Part shown: positions 37,172 to 46,214 of the stretch, one piece after another | Numbering within the stretch: the stretch's first letter is position 1 | Layout of the letters: the number at the start of each line of letters is the position of its first letter | Notes under the pieces: generated by a model | The model's database searches: none | The model's input: the letters and a program-made list of their open reading frames with translations, nothing else | Told to the model about the DNA's origin: nothing | Made by a program: the position numbers and the translations under genes | Source of the DNA: UBA4465 sp002292365 | Lineage (GTDB): Bacteria > Bacteroidota > Bacteroidia > Cytophagales > Cyclobacteriaceae | Assembly: GCA_943788615.1 (NCBI GenBank) | Contig: CALSQY010000002.1 | Span: forward strand, 186,001-250,000 | Direction of reading: 5' to 3' | DNA length: 64,000 nt

Positions 37172-37328
37172 TTAACTTACTTTATAAAAATTTAAAGATT
37201 CTACCTTTTTATCAATACTGATTGTTAAAATATAGAGACCGCGTTCTAAGGAGCCCACATCTAATTCTAGCTGATTGTCAGCACTTAAATTCATGGGGCA
37301 GAAGATTTTTTCCGTTCAGAGCGAATAC
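37172..37328 (-). pseudogene. Remnant of a T9SS C-terminal sorting domain
   Basis: Read on the minus strand and ending at TAA 37174-37172, the frame gives NLSADNQLELDVGSLERGLY and then ILTISIDKKVESLNFYKVS, the shape of a type A T9SS sorting domain. Just upstream in another frame is VFALNGKNL, the part that normally precedes it, so a frameshift separates them. Farther upstream (to about 37500) only stop-rich fragments remain. The body of the gene has been lost; what is left cannot be expressed as a secreted protein. Confidence 0.6.
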
Positions 37329-37650
37329 TTTCTATATACGAGATCTATACAAAAGTTAATTTTCAAATGCACAAATAAGATATCTTATTTATTGAATTCC
37401 TAGTAATCTATGGAAGGGCTATAATCGTTTTTAGTTTTGATCGAATGTAATTCAGCACCTTATATCAATAAAACCACAGCGGATATGAGTTTGCTTGAAT
37501 AATTGAGCCCCATGAGAAGTGAGGTAAAAGAAAAGGATTCATTTAAGCGATGATCAATTGAATAACTAATGAAAATAAGCTATTTATTTTATATTAAAAT
37601 TAACTTTTTTTGAAGTTGTTTCGTTTTGGTACTTTGATATAAAACAATAA

Positions 37651-38472
37651 CTATCTCCGGTAACTGCCATTCGGAAGTGATTTAGGAAAACTATATTCAG
37701 GATTTGATAACAATAAATAAATGGCTTTATCTGTTTTTTTTACCAATTCATTTGAATTTAAATTCCATTCTTGTGAGATTTCTTGGAGTCTATTTTCTTG
37801 TGCGCCAAGCATTGAAGTTAGGGCCCAATATATATATTCAACGGCCATACATTCGTATTCACAAGTACGATCCTCGTAAGTATACCATGCTTGGATGGGA
37901 TAGGGATGGGGTATATTAATAAAATGTCCTCCTCTGGCAAGATCCATGGCCTCAGTCAATTGGGTTGGTGCTTCTTCACCAAAAATAGAGGGATAGGCCT
38001 GGGCATATCCCGAATGGCTAATAACATGCCAAACCTCCTCCAAGGCGGCATCAAATTGACCTATATGACCATTGGTATGCCACTCCGGGCGTGATTCGTC
38101 AGCACCTAAATCTTGTGCGTTGAGATTCACTTGGGACATTTTTTTCCACATAAATAATGCCGCATTGTTCTTGATGAGCGTTTCAATGAGCAAAGGATTG
38201 TCAACTTTTCCATCTTCATCATTGTCTAAATATTGAGCCATGATATTTGCAGCATGCAGTAATTTGACATCTTCAACCTCTGAATAGGCGTAAATGGGAA
38301 TTCCAAAAACATCAACTTTTCTATTGGTGGAGGCAAAATCTGGATCCGAATGGGCGATAATTTTAAAGTAAGGATCGCTGCCGGAAACAATAGAGGACTC
38401 TGTGATGTTCACATTTTTTTGGCAGGATACGAATGAAATTAAAGGCATCAATGCCCACAGTCGGTAGTTCAT
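37651..38472 (-). CDS. Lipoprotein of unknown function with E-x2-H-x3-H motif
   Basis: A 273-residue protein with a lipoprotein signal (ALMPLISFVSC, Cys17). An EF-hand-like loop LDNDEDGKVDN (about 82-92) could bind calcium. The central segment EEVWHVISHSGY (145-156) places Glu145/146, His149 and His153 on one helix, as in metal-binding hydrolases, though it is not canonical HExxH. A further Glu212 lies in CMAVEYIYWALTS and a Cys pair in CEYEC. I suspect a metal-dependent envelope protein but recognise no named family. It stands alone, divergent from nothing close; its neighbours are gene remnants and a tRNA. Confidence 0.75.
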   Translation of the reverse strand: MNYRLWALMPLISFVSCQKNVNITESSIVSGSDPYFKIIAHSDPDFASTNRKVDVFGIPIYAYSEVEDVKLLHAANIMAQYLDNDEDGKVDNPLLIETLIKNNAALFMWKKMSQVNLNAQDLGADESRPEWHTNGHIGQFDAALEEVWHVISHSGYAQAYPSIFGEEAPTQLTEAMDLARGGHFINIPHPYPIQAWYTYEDRTCEYECMAVEYIYWALTSMLGAQENRLQEISQEWNLNSNELVKKTDKAIYLLLSNPEYSFPKSLPNGSYRR

Positions 38473-38546
38473 GTTTTCTTGTAATTACTGGCAAACTGTA
38501 TTTATTTTTGTTTTTTATAAAAATAGTCCTTTATATACAACTTATC

Positions 38547-38645
38547 CTAATAAATGTTTTGCGTTACTTTCCCTTTTACCCAGCCAAAAAGGGGCGCATC
38601 ACCTAAAATATCTTTGAGGATTGCTTTAATTGATCTGATAATTAT
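38547..38645 (-). other. Short coding-like remnant next to a CCCCTTTTAAGGGG palindrome
   Basis: Between stops, the minus strand reads 32 residues including AILKDILGDAPLFGWVKGKV with coding-like composition but no start codon. Upstream, beyond two TAG stops, the palindrome CCCCTTTTAAGGGG at 38690-38704 region occurs. This may be a dispersed intergenic element or a gene relic. The rest of 38473-38778 shows nothing I can identify. Confidence 0.25.
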
Positions 38646-38778
38646 CTACTACTTGTCAAGGGATTTTTCAAAATTAATCGTGGGAGCAACCCCTTTTAAG
38701 GGGGACAATAGATGTATTTGATTTGCTCAATCGATATCTGATACTGAATTTTTCTTTTAATTTTTCTTAAGTAGATCT

Positions 38779-38811
38779 AAAAAAAGCCAGCATTTTGATA
38801 CTGACTTTTTT
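38779..38811 (-). terminator. Terminator of tRNA-Arg
   Basis: On the minus strand AAAAAAGTCAG / CTGGCTTTTTT forms an 11-bp stem with one G-U pair and a 10-nt loop, followed by Ts, starting 4 bp after the tRNA 3' end. Confidence 0.7.
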
Positions 38812-38814
38812 AGT

Positions 38815-38887
38815 GAACCCGGCAGGATTCAAACCTGCAACCTCTAGAGCCGTAATCTAGTGCACTATTCAGTTATGCTACGGGTCC
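38815..38887 (-). tRNA. tRNA-Arg (anticodon ACG)
   Basis: A 73-nt cloverleaf on the minus strand. The acceptor stem is GGACCCG/CGGGTTC, the D stem GCAT/GTGC, and the anticodon stem CTAGA/TCTAG with loop TTACGGC, giving anticodon ACG. The T arm is GCAGG-TTTGAAT-CCTGC. CCA is not encoded. A34 would be edited to inosine by TadA to read CGU, CGC and CGA codons. Followed by its own terminator; no other tRNA is nearby. Confidence 0.97.
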
Positions 38888-38985
38888 TTGTTGTTGAATT
38901 GCCTATTTAAAAACAATAAACTTCTGCGAAAATAGGTAATTTGTTAAATAAACTCACGTTAAACGTAGAGATTTAAAATTGCGCT

Positions 38986-38993
38986 TATCTTTG
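38986..38993 (+). promoter_or_regulatory. Candidate -7 element for the beta-barrel gene
   Basis: TATCTTTG matches TAnnTTTG, 63 bp before the start at 39057. Confidence 0.4.
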
Positions 38994-39056
38994 CGCAGGT
39001 TTCAGAAGCGCTTATAAAAGGCTTGAGATGCGTGAACAAATAAATTTAATATTGAA

Positions 39057-39746
39057 ATGAAAAAAGGATTTGGTTTTATCATATTATGTTTCACCTATTT
39101 TTTGGGGATTGGACAAGACGAAAAAAGACTTGAGCAGCCAGATATGCCTGGAGATATTATGTTGGATTTTGGTTTTAATTTTTTGAGAGATACCAAGGAA
39201 TTAATTAATACAGAATTATTTCCCTCCCGCTCTTTTGGTATTTATTATATGATTAAGCGGAAATTGAGTGATCAGTTTATTTTTAATCCAGCGATAGGTT
39301 TTACATTTGAAAAAATTGGTTTTTCAGATCGCTCTAATTATCAAGTAGATGATTTGAAAATCACGTCATGGGACACGGTGAGTGTGGGAGAATTGAAAAG
39401 GAATAGATTGGCTATCACCTATGCAGAATTACCCTTAGAACTTCGATTTTATCCCAACCGAACAGTAGATGGAGAAGGTTTGTTTGTAAGTATTGGAAGC
39501 ATATTGGGATTCAAAATAGCAGCCAAGACAAAAATGAGGTTCAACTTAGATGGTTCCAAAATAAAAGAAATGAATACAGGTAACTTTGGTTTATCCGATT
39601 TGAGATATGGTATGGTGGCTCGGGTAGGCTTCCAGAAGGTAAATGCTTTTGTGAAATATTATTTTTCTGATGTTTGGCGTGATGCCCCTATCGATCAAGC
39701 AGCTCCCAGTCAATTTACCTTTGGAATTAATTTGACAGGATTTTAA
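39057..39746 (+). CDS. Outer-membrane beta-barrel protein (PorT-like family)
   Basis: A 229-residue exported protein with a signal peptide (FGFIILCFTYFLGIGQ) and alternating amphipathic strands ending in Phe (QFTFGINLTGF), typical of small 8-10 strand outer-membrane barrels of the PorT/OMP_b-brl_2 type. Motifs include LRFYPNRT and ELPLELRFY. Some members, such as PorT, serve type IX secretion, but many do not, and this one cannot be assigned further. Monocistronic, convergent with rpoN across 128 bp. Confidence 0.75.
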   Translation: MKKGFGFIILCFTYFLGIGQDEKRLEQPDMPGDIMLDFGFNFLRDTKELINTELFPSRSFGIYYMIKRKLSDQFIFNPAIGFTFEKIGFSDRSNYQVDDLKITSWDTVSVGELKRNRLAITYAELPLELRFYPNRTVDGEGLFVSIGSILGFKIAAKTKMRFNLDGSKIKEMNTGNFGLSDLRYGMVARVGFQKVNAFVKYYFSDVWRDAPIDQAAPSQFTFGINLTGF

Positions 39747-39874
39747 TTCACGAGGATTATTTTGGGTTAAAAAATTACATTATTCAGTGATCATTTTAAG
39801 CTGTTAAATTACTAGTAGCTTATGTACTTAGACAATATTTCAAAAAAAATAAAACCCCAAAGGCAGTTGATATA

Positions 39875-41305
39875 TTATAATTCCTTTCTCAGTCGTGCGA
39901 CAGGAATGTCCAATTGTTCTCGGTATTTAGCCACAGTTCTGCGAGCAATGTTATAGCCTTCTTCATTTAATAATTTTTCAATTTTATCATCGGAGAAAGG
40001 TTTACTTTTATTTTCCTGATCAATCAATGCGCGTAATTTATTTTTAACCTCCCTACTGCTGACATCTTCACCTGATTGTGTTGAGATACCTTCTGAGAAA
40101 AAATGTTTGAGTGGATAAATCCCGAAATCAGTTTGAATGGATTTACTGCTGGCTACTCTTGATACGGTACTGATATCCATACCGATGCGTTCGGCTATAT
40201 CTTTGAGAATCATCGGTTTTAGTTTATTTTCATCCCCTTCTTGAAAATAATCGTATTGGATATTTATAATGGCTTTCATGGTATTCAATAGGGTAGCTTG
40301 TCGTTGCTTGATGGCATCTATAAACCATCTTGCTGCATCTAGTTTCTGTTTAATAAAAGAGACCGTTTCGCGCAATTTTTTATCCTTTTTTTTACTACTA
40401 TCGTAAGTATTTAGCATTTCAGAATAAGATCGACTGACTCTTAATTCAGGAGCATTTTTAGCATTTAATGTGAGTTCTAGTGAACCTTCGATATTTTTCA
40501 AAATGAAATCAGGCATTAAAAACTGTATCTTACTGTCTTCAGCGCCTGCACCTCCAGGTTTTGGATTAAGTCGAGTAATAATGCCAATGGCATTTTTTAA
40601 TGCAGTACTGGAAATACCTAATTTTTGTTCTATTTTGGCATAATGTTTTTTAGAAAATTCTTTGAAGCATACCTTAAGTACCTGGTAGGCTAAATCATTT
40701 TCACGGTCTTCGAGGCCTCTTCTTTCCAACTGAAGCATCAAACAGGTTTGCAAACTTTGTGCTCCTATTCCTGCAGGTTCAAAAGTTTGAATTTTTTTGA
40801 GTAGTTCACTTAATTCAAACCGATCTGTTTCAATGCCTTGCGAAAAAGCAAGATCATTCACGATGGCATCCAAATCTCTTCTAAGGTATCCATCTGCATC
40901 GATGCTACCCAAAAGTTGTTTTCCTAAAATATGCTGATGTTCATTCAGCTTAAGAAATCCGAGTTGTGTCAATAACTGTTCGTGAAGGGTGGTACCGATG
41001 CTTATGGGATATTCTTTGTCTTGATCCAGAGAGTTGCTCCCATTTCCGGTCATTTTGTATCCGGTGTAGTCATCATGAAGGTAATCTTCTGTATTATGGT
41101 CTGATTCTTCTTTTTCTTCAAATGGATCTTTAGGTTCGTCATCTGACGAGGGCAGATCGCCTTCTTCGAGGGCGGGATTTATTTCTAATTCTTCCTCAAT
41201 TCGAGTATCCAGCTCAGCGGTAGGTACTTGTAAGAGTTTAATAAACTGAATTTGTTGCGGTGATAATTTTTGCTGTAGCGATTGAGAGAGAATGAGTTTT
41301 TGCAT
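39875..41305 (-). CDS. rpoN: RNA polymerase sigma-54 factor
   Basis: Alternative sigma factor that needs an AAA+ activator. The 476-residue protein has the Gln/Leu-rich region I (LSQSLQQKLSPQQIQFIKLL), the acidic region II with a Asp/Glu-rich stretch (about residues 55-85), the core-binding domain, the HTH (DIAERIGMDISTVSRVASSK) and the RpoN box ARRTVAKYRE near the C-terminus. Length is normal. No enhancer-binding protein is encoded in the window, so its regulon here is unknown. Confidence 0.97.
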   Translation of the reverse strand: MQKLILSQSLQQKLSPQQIQFIKLLQVPTAELDTRIEEELEINPALEEGDLPSSDDEPKDPFEEKEESDHNTEDYLHDDYTGYKMTGNGSNSLDQDKEYPISIGTTLHEQLLTQLGFLKLNEHQHILGKQLLGSIDADGYLRRDLDAIVNDLAFSQGIETDRFELSELLKKIQTFEPAGIGAQSLQTCLMLQLERRGLEDRENDLAYQVLKVCFKEFSKKHYAKIEQKLGISSTALKNAIGIITRLNPKPGGAGAEDSKIQFLMPDFILKNIEGSLELTLNAKNAPELRVSRSYSEMLNTYDSSKKKDKKLRETVSFIKQKLDAARWFIDAIKQRQATLLNTMKAIINIQYDYFQEGDENKLKPMILKDIAERIGMDISTVSRVASSKSIQTDFGIYPLKHFFSEGISTQSGEDVSSREVKNKLRALIDQENKSKPFSDDKIEKLLNEEGYNIARRTVAKYREQLDIPVARLRKEL

Positions 41306-41512
41306 AATAATCTGTCTGGCCTCAAAATTATTAAATTATATAATTATCTAGGTTAAAACAAGTAAGATTGTCAAATTTTAAGGTCCTAATTTATCATGTA
41401 AAAAGCAATTTTTAGTTTGTTTATTATTCAATAAAATACATGTATTCCTTATATGATTTCATCATTCCACTTATTTGTGGTTTTTTTGCTGGATACTTTA
41501 TATTAAATCATT

Positions 41513-42964
41513 GTGGAGAATCAAAAAAGAATAAAAATTAAAGCCTTACTGGCATTAGCATCCTTGAGGGAGGAAATTGTCGTCAAAGGATGGGTTCGGA
41601 CTAAAAGAGGCAGTAAAAATGCAGTCTTCATAGCGATAAATGATGGTTCCACCATACATAACATTCAAGTGGTGGCTGATCCCGAGCTTTTCGGCGAGGA
41701 TTTACTTAAACGGATTAGCACAGGGGCGAGCATCGCGGTTACTGGTCTTTGGGTGGCTTCGATGGGATCTGGTCAGACCCAAGAGCTGCAGGCAAAAGCT
41801 ATAACAGTATTGGGTGAAGCCAATCCGGAGACTTATCAGTTGCAGCCTAAGCGGCATAGTTTAGAGTTTCTTAGAGAGATCGCTCATCTACGGCCTAGGA
41901 CGAACACGATGGGCGCTATTTTACGGGTGAGACATGCGGCAGCATTTGCTATCCATCAGTTTTTTAATGAAAAGGGATTTTTTTATTTTAACAGTCCTTT
42001 GTTAACCACCTCGGATGCTGAAGGTGCAGGCGAGACCTTCAAGGTGACCACTTTAAATCTTGAAAAAATACCTTTAGATGAGGCGGGTAAGGTCGATTAC
42101 CGAGAAGATTTCTTTGAAAAGGAAACTAATTTAACTGTTTCTGGACAATTAGAGGGGGAATTAGCGGCATTGGCTTTATCTGAGATTTATACTTTTGGGC
42201 CTACTTTTCGTGCGGAAAATTCTAATACGACAAGACATTTGGCAGAGTTTTGGATGGTTGAACCTGAGATGGCTTTTTATGATCTCAAAGACAATATGAA
42301 TCTGGCTGAAGCAATGTTAAAATATTTGGTAAAATATACGCTCGATCATTGCCTTGATGACCTCACTTTTTTAGAAAAAAGAGAAATTGAAGAACAAAAA
42401 AATAAACCACTTGCCGAGCGAAGCGAGCAACCACTCTTAGATCGTTTGCGTGGTATTTTAGTGAATGATTTTGAAAGAATTTCTTATACTGAAGCCTTTA
42501 AAATATTAAGAAATTCAAAGCCTAACAAAAAGAAAAAATTTCAATTTCCGATAGATACTTGGGGTGCCGACTTACAATCAGAGCATGAAAGATTCCTTGT
42601 GGAGAAACATTTTAAAACGCCGGTCATTATATATGATTATCCAAAGGACATTAAATCTTTTTATATGCGCTTGAATGACGATAATAAGACGGTAGGGGCC
42701 ATGGATGTTTTGTTTCCAGGTATTGGTGAAATCATAGGTGGATCGCAGCGAGAAGAGCGTTTGGACGTATTAATAGAACGCATGGAAGAAAAGCAGATAC
42801 CGGCTGCTGAAATGGATTGGTTTTTAGATACGCGTAGGTTTGGAACGGTGGAACACAGTGGTTTTGGCTTAGGTTTTGAGCGTATGATTCTATTTTTAAC
42901 GGGGATGTCCAATATCAGAGATGTGATTCCATTTCCACGGACTCCTGGAAATTGTGAATATTAA
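41513..42964 (+). CDS. asnS: Asparagine--tRNA ligase
   Basis: Class IIb synthetase that charges tRNA-Asn directly. The 483-residue protein has the N-terminal OB-fold (VVKGWVRTKRGSKNAVFIAI), motif 1 around MGAILRVRHAAAFAIHQFF, motif 2 (FRAENSNTTRHLAEFWMVEPE) in sense, and motif 3 (GFGLGFERMILFLTGM). The IRDVIPFPRTPG ending is diagnostic. The start is GTG at 41513; no in-frame ATG lies close upstream. A poorly conserved insert with KPLAERSEQPLLDRL occurs near residue 300, as in other Bacteroidota AsnS. Confidence 0.96.
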   Translation: MENQKRIKIKALLALASLREEIVVKGWVRTKRGSKNAVFIAINDGSTIHNIQVVADPELFGEDLLKRISTGASIAVTGLWVASMGSGQTQELQAKAITVLGEANPETYQLQPKRHSLEFLREIAHLRPRTNTMGAILRVRHAAAFAIHQFFNEKGFFYFNSPLLTTSDAEGAGETFKVTTLNLEKIPLDEAGKVDYREDFFEKETNLTVSGQLEGELAALALSEIYTFGPTFRAENSNTTRHLAEFWMVEPEMAFYDLKDNMNLAEAMLKYLVKYTLDHCLDDLTFLEKREIEEQKNKPLAERSEQPLLDRLRGILVNDFERISYTEAFKILRNSKPNKKKKFQFPIDTWGADLQSEHERFLVEKHFKTPVIIYDYPKDIKSFYMRLNDDNKTVGAMDVLFPGIGEIIGGSQREERLDVLIERMEEKQIPAAEMDWFLDTRRFGTVEHSGFGLGFERMILFLTGMSNIRDVIPFPRTPGNCEY

Positions 42965-43003
42965 GCTCTTATTTATTTGATGTTTTTTTATATCTTAATA
43001 GGC

Positions 43004-43011
43004 TATATTTG
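43004..43011 (+). promoter_or_regulatory. Candidate -7 element for the sterol desaturase family gene
   Basis: TATATTTG, exact TAnnTTTG match, 21 bp before ATG 43033. It includes the in-frame TTG at 43009, which makes that codon an unlikely start. Confidence 0.4.
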
Positions 43012-43032
43012 AGTATAATCATTATATATACC

Positions 43033-43848
43033 ATGCGCTTTATACATTTTTTCGAACAGATTACGATCCTACAGAAACTAAGTTGGGTTTTCGGATGCCT
43101 GTTTTTTTGCTGGCTTCTTGAGGCTGGAATACCCTTATTCAAGCACTCATATAATAAATGGAAGCACGATGGTATCAATCTGGTTTTTTTTTCATTTTCT
43201 GCGCTCATCAATCTGCTAATAAGCCTGTTTTCAGTAGGCGTTTTTGTTTGGATTGATGTGATGCAGTTTGGATTGCTACATTGGGTGGTATTGCCTATAT
43301 GGCTTGAGGTACTCATCGCTGTAATGGCTTTGGATTTATTCGGACAATACGTCATTCATTTTATGTTACATCGTGTCAAATGGTTGTGGAAGATTCACAT
43401 GGTTCATCATAGTGACACCCAAGTGGATGCCACAACAGGCACACGACATCATCCGGGTGATTATCTTACTCGCGAGTTGATGGGATTGTTGACGGTTTTC
43501 TTTTTTGGTATTCCCGTTGCCTATTGGGCTTTTTACAGGATCTGTTCTATTTTTTTTACCTATTGGACTCATGCCAACATCACACTTCCTGTATGGTTAG
43601 AAAAATCTTTAGCCTTGGTCCTAGTGACACCGAATATGCACAAGTTCCATCATCATTTTGAACGTCCCTGGACCGACCGCAATTTTGGTAACATCTTCTC
43701 CCTTTGGGATCGTATTTTCGGGACCTTTATTTATGAAAATCCCAAAGCTATAAAATTCGGACTGGATACTTTAGATGGGCATCGCGATGAAGATCTTTCT
43801 TATCAATTGGGACTCCCATTTAATAAGAATATCAAAACAGATGATTAA
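43033..43848 (+). CDS. Sterol desaturase / fatty acid hydroxylase family protein
   Basis: Membrane diiron oxygenase of the fatty-acid hydroxylase superfamily, 271 residues from ATG 43033. It has four or so hydrophobic segments and three His clusters: HFMLHRV, HMVHHSD and KFHHHFERPW. Likely hydroxylates or desaturates a lipid or carotenoid-like substrate; the precise substrate cannot be read from sequence. The stop abuts the stop of the convergent CotH gene with no spacer. Confidence 0.88.
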   Translation: MRFIHFFEQITILQKLSWVFGCLFFCWLLEAGIPLFKHSYNKWKHDGINLVFFSFSALINLLISLFSVGVFVWIDVMQFGLLHWVVLPIWLEVLIAVMALDLFGQYVIHFMLHRVKWLWKIHMVHHSDTQVDATTGTRHHPGDYLTRELMGLLTVFFFGIPVAYWAFYRICSIFFTYWTHANITLPVWLEKSLALVLVTPNMHKFHHHFERPWTDRNFGNIFSLWDRIFGTFIYENPKAIKFGLDTLDGHRDEDLSYQLGLPFNKNIKTDD

Positions 43849-45285
43849 TTAATGCTGCCGTGCTTTATTGAGCTGTGCTTTAAATAAATTAATCTCATTC
43901 ATCCAAGTTTCTTCATTTTCAGCATCTTCATATAAATTATTTGCTTCTTGGTGGGCTTCAGTTATTTGCATCACCCATGAATCAATTTGTTGATCAATTT
44001 GCTCTGCTGACAAAGGTCCATTAATGAATTGTATTTTTCGTGTTTCATAGGTTTCGGTGTATTTTGTCCACCCTCGCGTAAGTTTATCACAAGCAGCAGA
44101 TTTTTGAGGTAGGCCCCAAGGCCCATATCCGAAAGGTTCGCAATCGTTTCGGGAAGCTCCCCATTGATCTGCAATCGGAGTTACTGGATTGGTGTTGGAA
44201 AGAATATTTTCAAAAGCATTGTCAAGATCCCATGGTATGAGATGAAGTTGCAAGTTTGAAGGTTCTTCATACCAATAATAATTATGATTGGTACAAACTC
44301 CCTCATTGCAGTACCAATGAAAGGCACCATCATCGTTTCGGATGAGTCGGTCTACCACTGCATATGAAACGATTTCGTTTGTATTCATATAGGCAGAAAT
44401 GATCTCCTGAAGATCTTCTTCACTGGCTGCAGCTATTTTTTGTCCGAAGTCTCGGATTAAGTCAACATTAGGATGATCGTTTTCGTTGGTCTTGAGCGCA
44501 TTGACATAATCATCAACGGGATAGGGCATGCCAGCGGAAGAGAGGGGCCAAATTTCCTTGTATAAATTTCCTTCATCATCATCAAAATTTTCTTTAATGA
44601 ATCGGCTGTCTATTTGTTCGACCAAGGCATAGACCCCAGTGTAGATTCCGTTAATATTTAATCTCGCATGCACCGCACGAGGAGCAGGAACTCCCATTTG
44701 CCTAAAAAGCCAATAACCTGCGCGCTCGTGCATTTGAGAGTCATCATTGTTCATTGAATGAAATTGAAGTTTTTTTTGTCCATAAAATTTTTCTGATCTC
44801 CCCCCCCAATTGATTTTAATTTTCATGGATAATTTTGTGCAAATTTTTGCGCCAGACGGTTCAAACAAATTGAGTCCATCAAGGCATCCCACAAAGGCAC
44901 CAATAGAGCCTTTGTATCTAATCCCCACGGGGCTTACGGTGTCTTTTTCGAAAATTAACATTCCTTGAACATATTCTTCAGCTGTAGGATCTGCATTGAG
45001 CAGATTTAAATTTTCCTCTGATAGGACCAAATCAAATGTATGTAAACTTTCTTGATCAAAAATATACTCAGAGTCAATATTAAGATAATCCTCGCTGCCA
45101 TCAGGAGTAATGGTCAAGGGATCTTTGATGTCGCTTTCGGGTATCCCATTCTCTATAATGTCCGAATCGGCTGTAATTTCATCCTCAATAGTTTCAACCT
45201 TTGGAACCTCATCATTTTTGCAAGAGATGATGTTAGAAAATAAAATAAAAACTATAAACGCAACTATTTTACTTAGAGATGACAT
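43849..45285 (-). CDS. CotH kinase family lipoprotein
   Basis: A 478-residue surface-type protein. The signal ends in a lipobox (ILFSNIISC, Cys22). An acidic spacer rich in Asp/Glu follows, then the CotH domain: VGIRYKGSIGAF, KIKINWGGRSEKFYGQKKLQ, MHERAGYWLFRQMGVPAPR, NGIYTGVYALVEQID and the acidic WDLDNAFEN. CotH of Bacillus is an atypical protein kinase for spore coat proteins; in Bacteroidota the targets of this domain are unknown. Alone on its transcript; downstream of a decayed outer-membrane protein gene by position only. Confidence 0.88.
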   Translation of the reverse strand: MSSLSKIVAFIVFILFSNIISCKNDEVPKVETIEDEITADSDIIENGIPESDIKDPLTITPDGSEDYLNIDSEYIFDQESLHTFDLVLSEENLNLLNADPTAEEYVQGMLIFEKDTVSPVGIRYKGSIGAFVGCLDGLNLFEPSGAKICTKLSMKIKINWGGRSEKFYGQKKLQFHSMNNDDSQMHERAGYWLFRQMGVPAPRAVHARLNINGIYTGVYALVEQIDSRFIKENFDDDEGNLYKEIWPLSSAGMPYPVDDYVNALKTNENDHPNVDLIRDFGQKIAAASEEDLQEIISAYMNTNEIVSYAVVDRLIRNDDGAFHWYCNEGVCTNHNYYWYEEPSNLQLHLIPWDLDNAFENILSNTNPVTPIADQWGASRNDCEPFGYGPWGLPQKSAACDKLTRGWTKYTETYETRKIQFINGPLSAEQIDQQIDSWVMQITEAHQEANNLYEDAENEETWMNEINLFKAQLNKARQH

Positions 45286-45347
45286 CAGAATAAGTGAATC
45301 AAGTCATAAATAATAAAATAAATGATTATAAAGATAACCTTCCCCCA

Positions 45348-46126
45348 TCATTTTTTCTTTTCTTTATAATGATTTATTGCAGTAATGGATTTTTTTCCAA
45401 TTGCCCCTATGGAGGCATAGTTCATGTAGTCGCTTATCCCGGTACCAAATGAAAAATCGAATTGTAAATTATCTTGTACCAAATACGTAAATCCCACATT
45501 AAAGTTGACTATAGGTTCTTTCAAATTTGATAGTATTCCGTAGGGCTTTATATATTGACATGGCTATTTAAACTGAATCCCAATGCAGTGCTATAGGTCA
45601 AATCTCCCCTATCAAGACCAAAATAATTTCAAAACCAATAGCCGTATATTCATTGATTTGATGGGAAACAGAAAGTTTATTTATGGTTCCAAATGACCTA
45701 TGGTTGAGTCCGTAACTTCTTGCCGGTAATCTCGAATGAGAAAGCTAGGCTATATGGGTACGGCTTTGCGCTTTTCTATACAACTGAATTTTGGTTCTTA
45801 CTTTCTAAATCACTGATACCTTTTATTATTTTTTCTTAAAACCTAATTTGTTCAGTTTGACTGAGTATCTTCAATTCACATCGTCCACTGATTCCCTGCC
45901 TAAATAGGGTGGTAGGTGCCAGAAATTGTTGAATAGCAATGGAATGATCTCCTTCAAACCCAATTTGAAAGCCAGCTTCAATTTGCAAAGCACCCTTATC
46001 AATGGTTGAATAACTCTCAGTTTGGTCTGGTCGATCAGTGATGATCTGGTCTGATCCTTGATGATTTAGGAGCGCAACAAAGCAAAAAGGAATCCAAAAA
46101 ATGTATCTTTTGATGACGTGATTCAT
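45348..46126 (-). pseudogene. Decayed outer-membrane protein of the phenol MetA-type transporter family
   Basis: The 5' part (from Met 46126: signal YIFWIPFCFVALLNHQG, then ITDRPDQTESYSTIDKGAL) is the start of the family often labelled transporter (PF13557 type). It hits a stop at 45836. Downstream fragments in shifting frames still match the barrel: SVSHQINEYTAIGFE, DLTYSTALGFSLNSHVNI, and near the end IVNFNVGFTYLVQDNLQFDF then SFGTGIS, finishing at TGA 45348-45350. At least two frameshifts and the early stop show real decay. The frame could begin as far up as 46222. Confidence 0.7.
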
Positions 46127-46214
46127 CGAACTAAAAAAAGGGGTAAAGTGCAGAGTGTTATGATGGACCTCAAATGAATTGCTGCATATTTTATAAATTA
46201 AAGGTAAAATAAAA

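Noticed and set aside
36675..37650. Chromosomal replication origin at the gene-poor stretch
   Set aside because: Only two DnaA boxes, no dnaA or dnaN nearby, and gene orientation converges on the region instead of diverging.
42415..42435. GC-rich GAGCGAAGCGAG stretch inside asnS as a palindromic inserted element
   Set aside because: Arms do not pair properly and the frame is unbroken; it is an ordinary insert region of AsnS.
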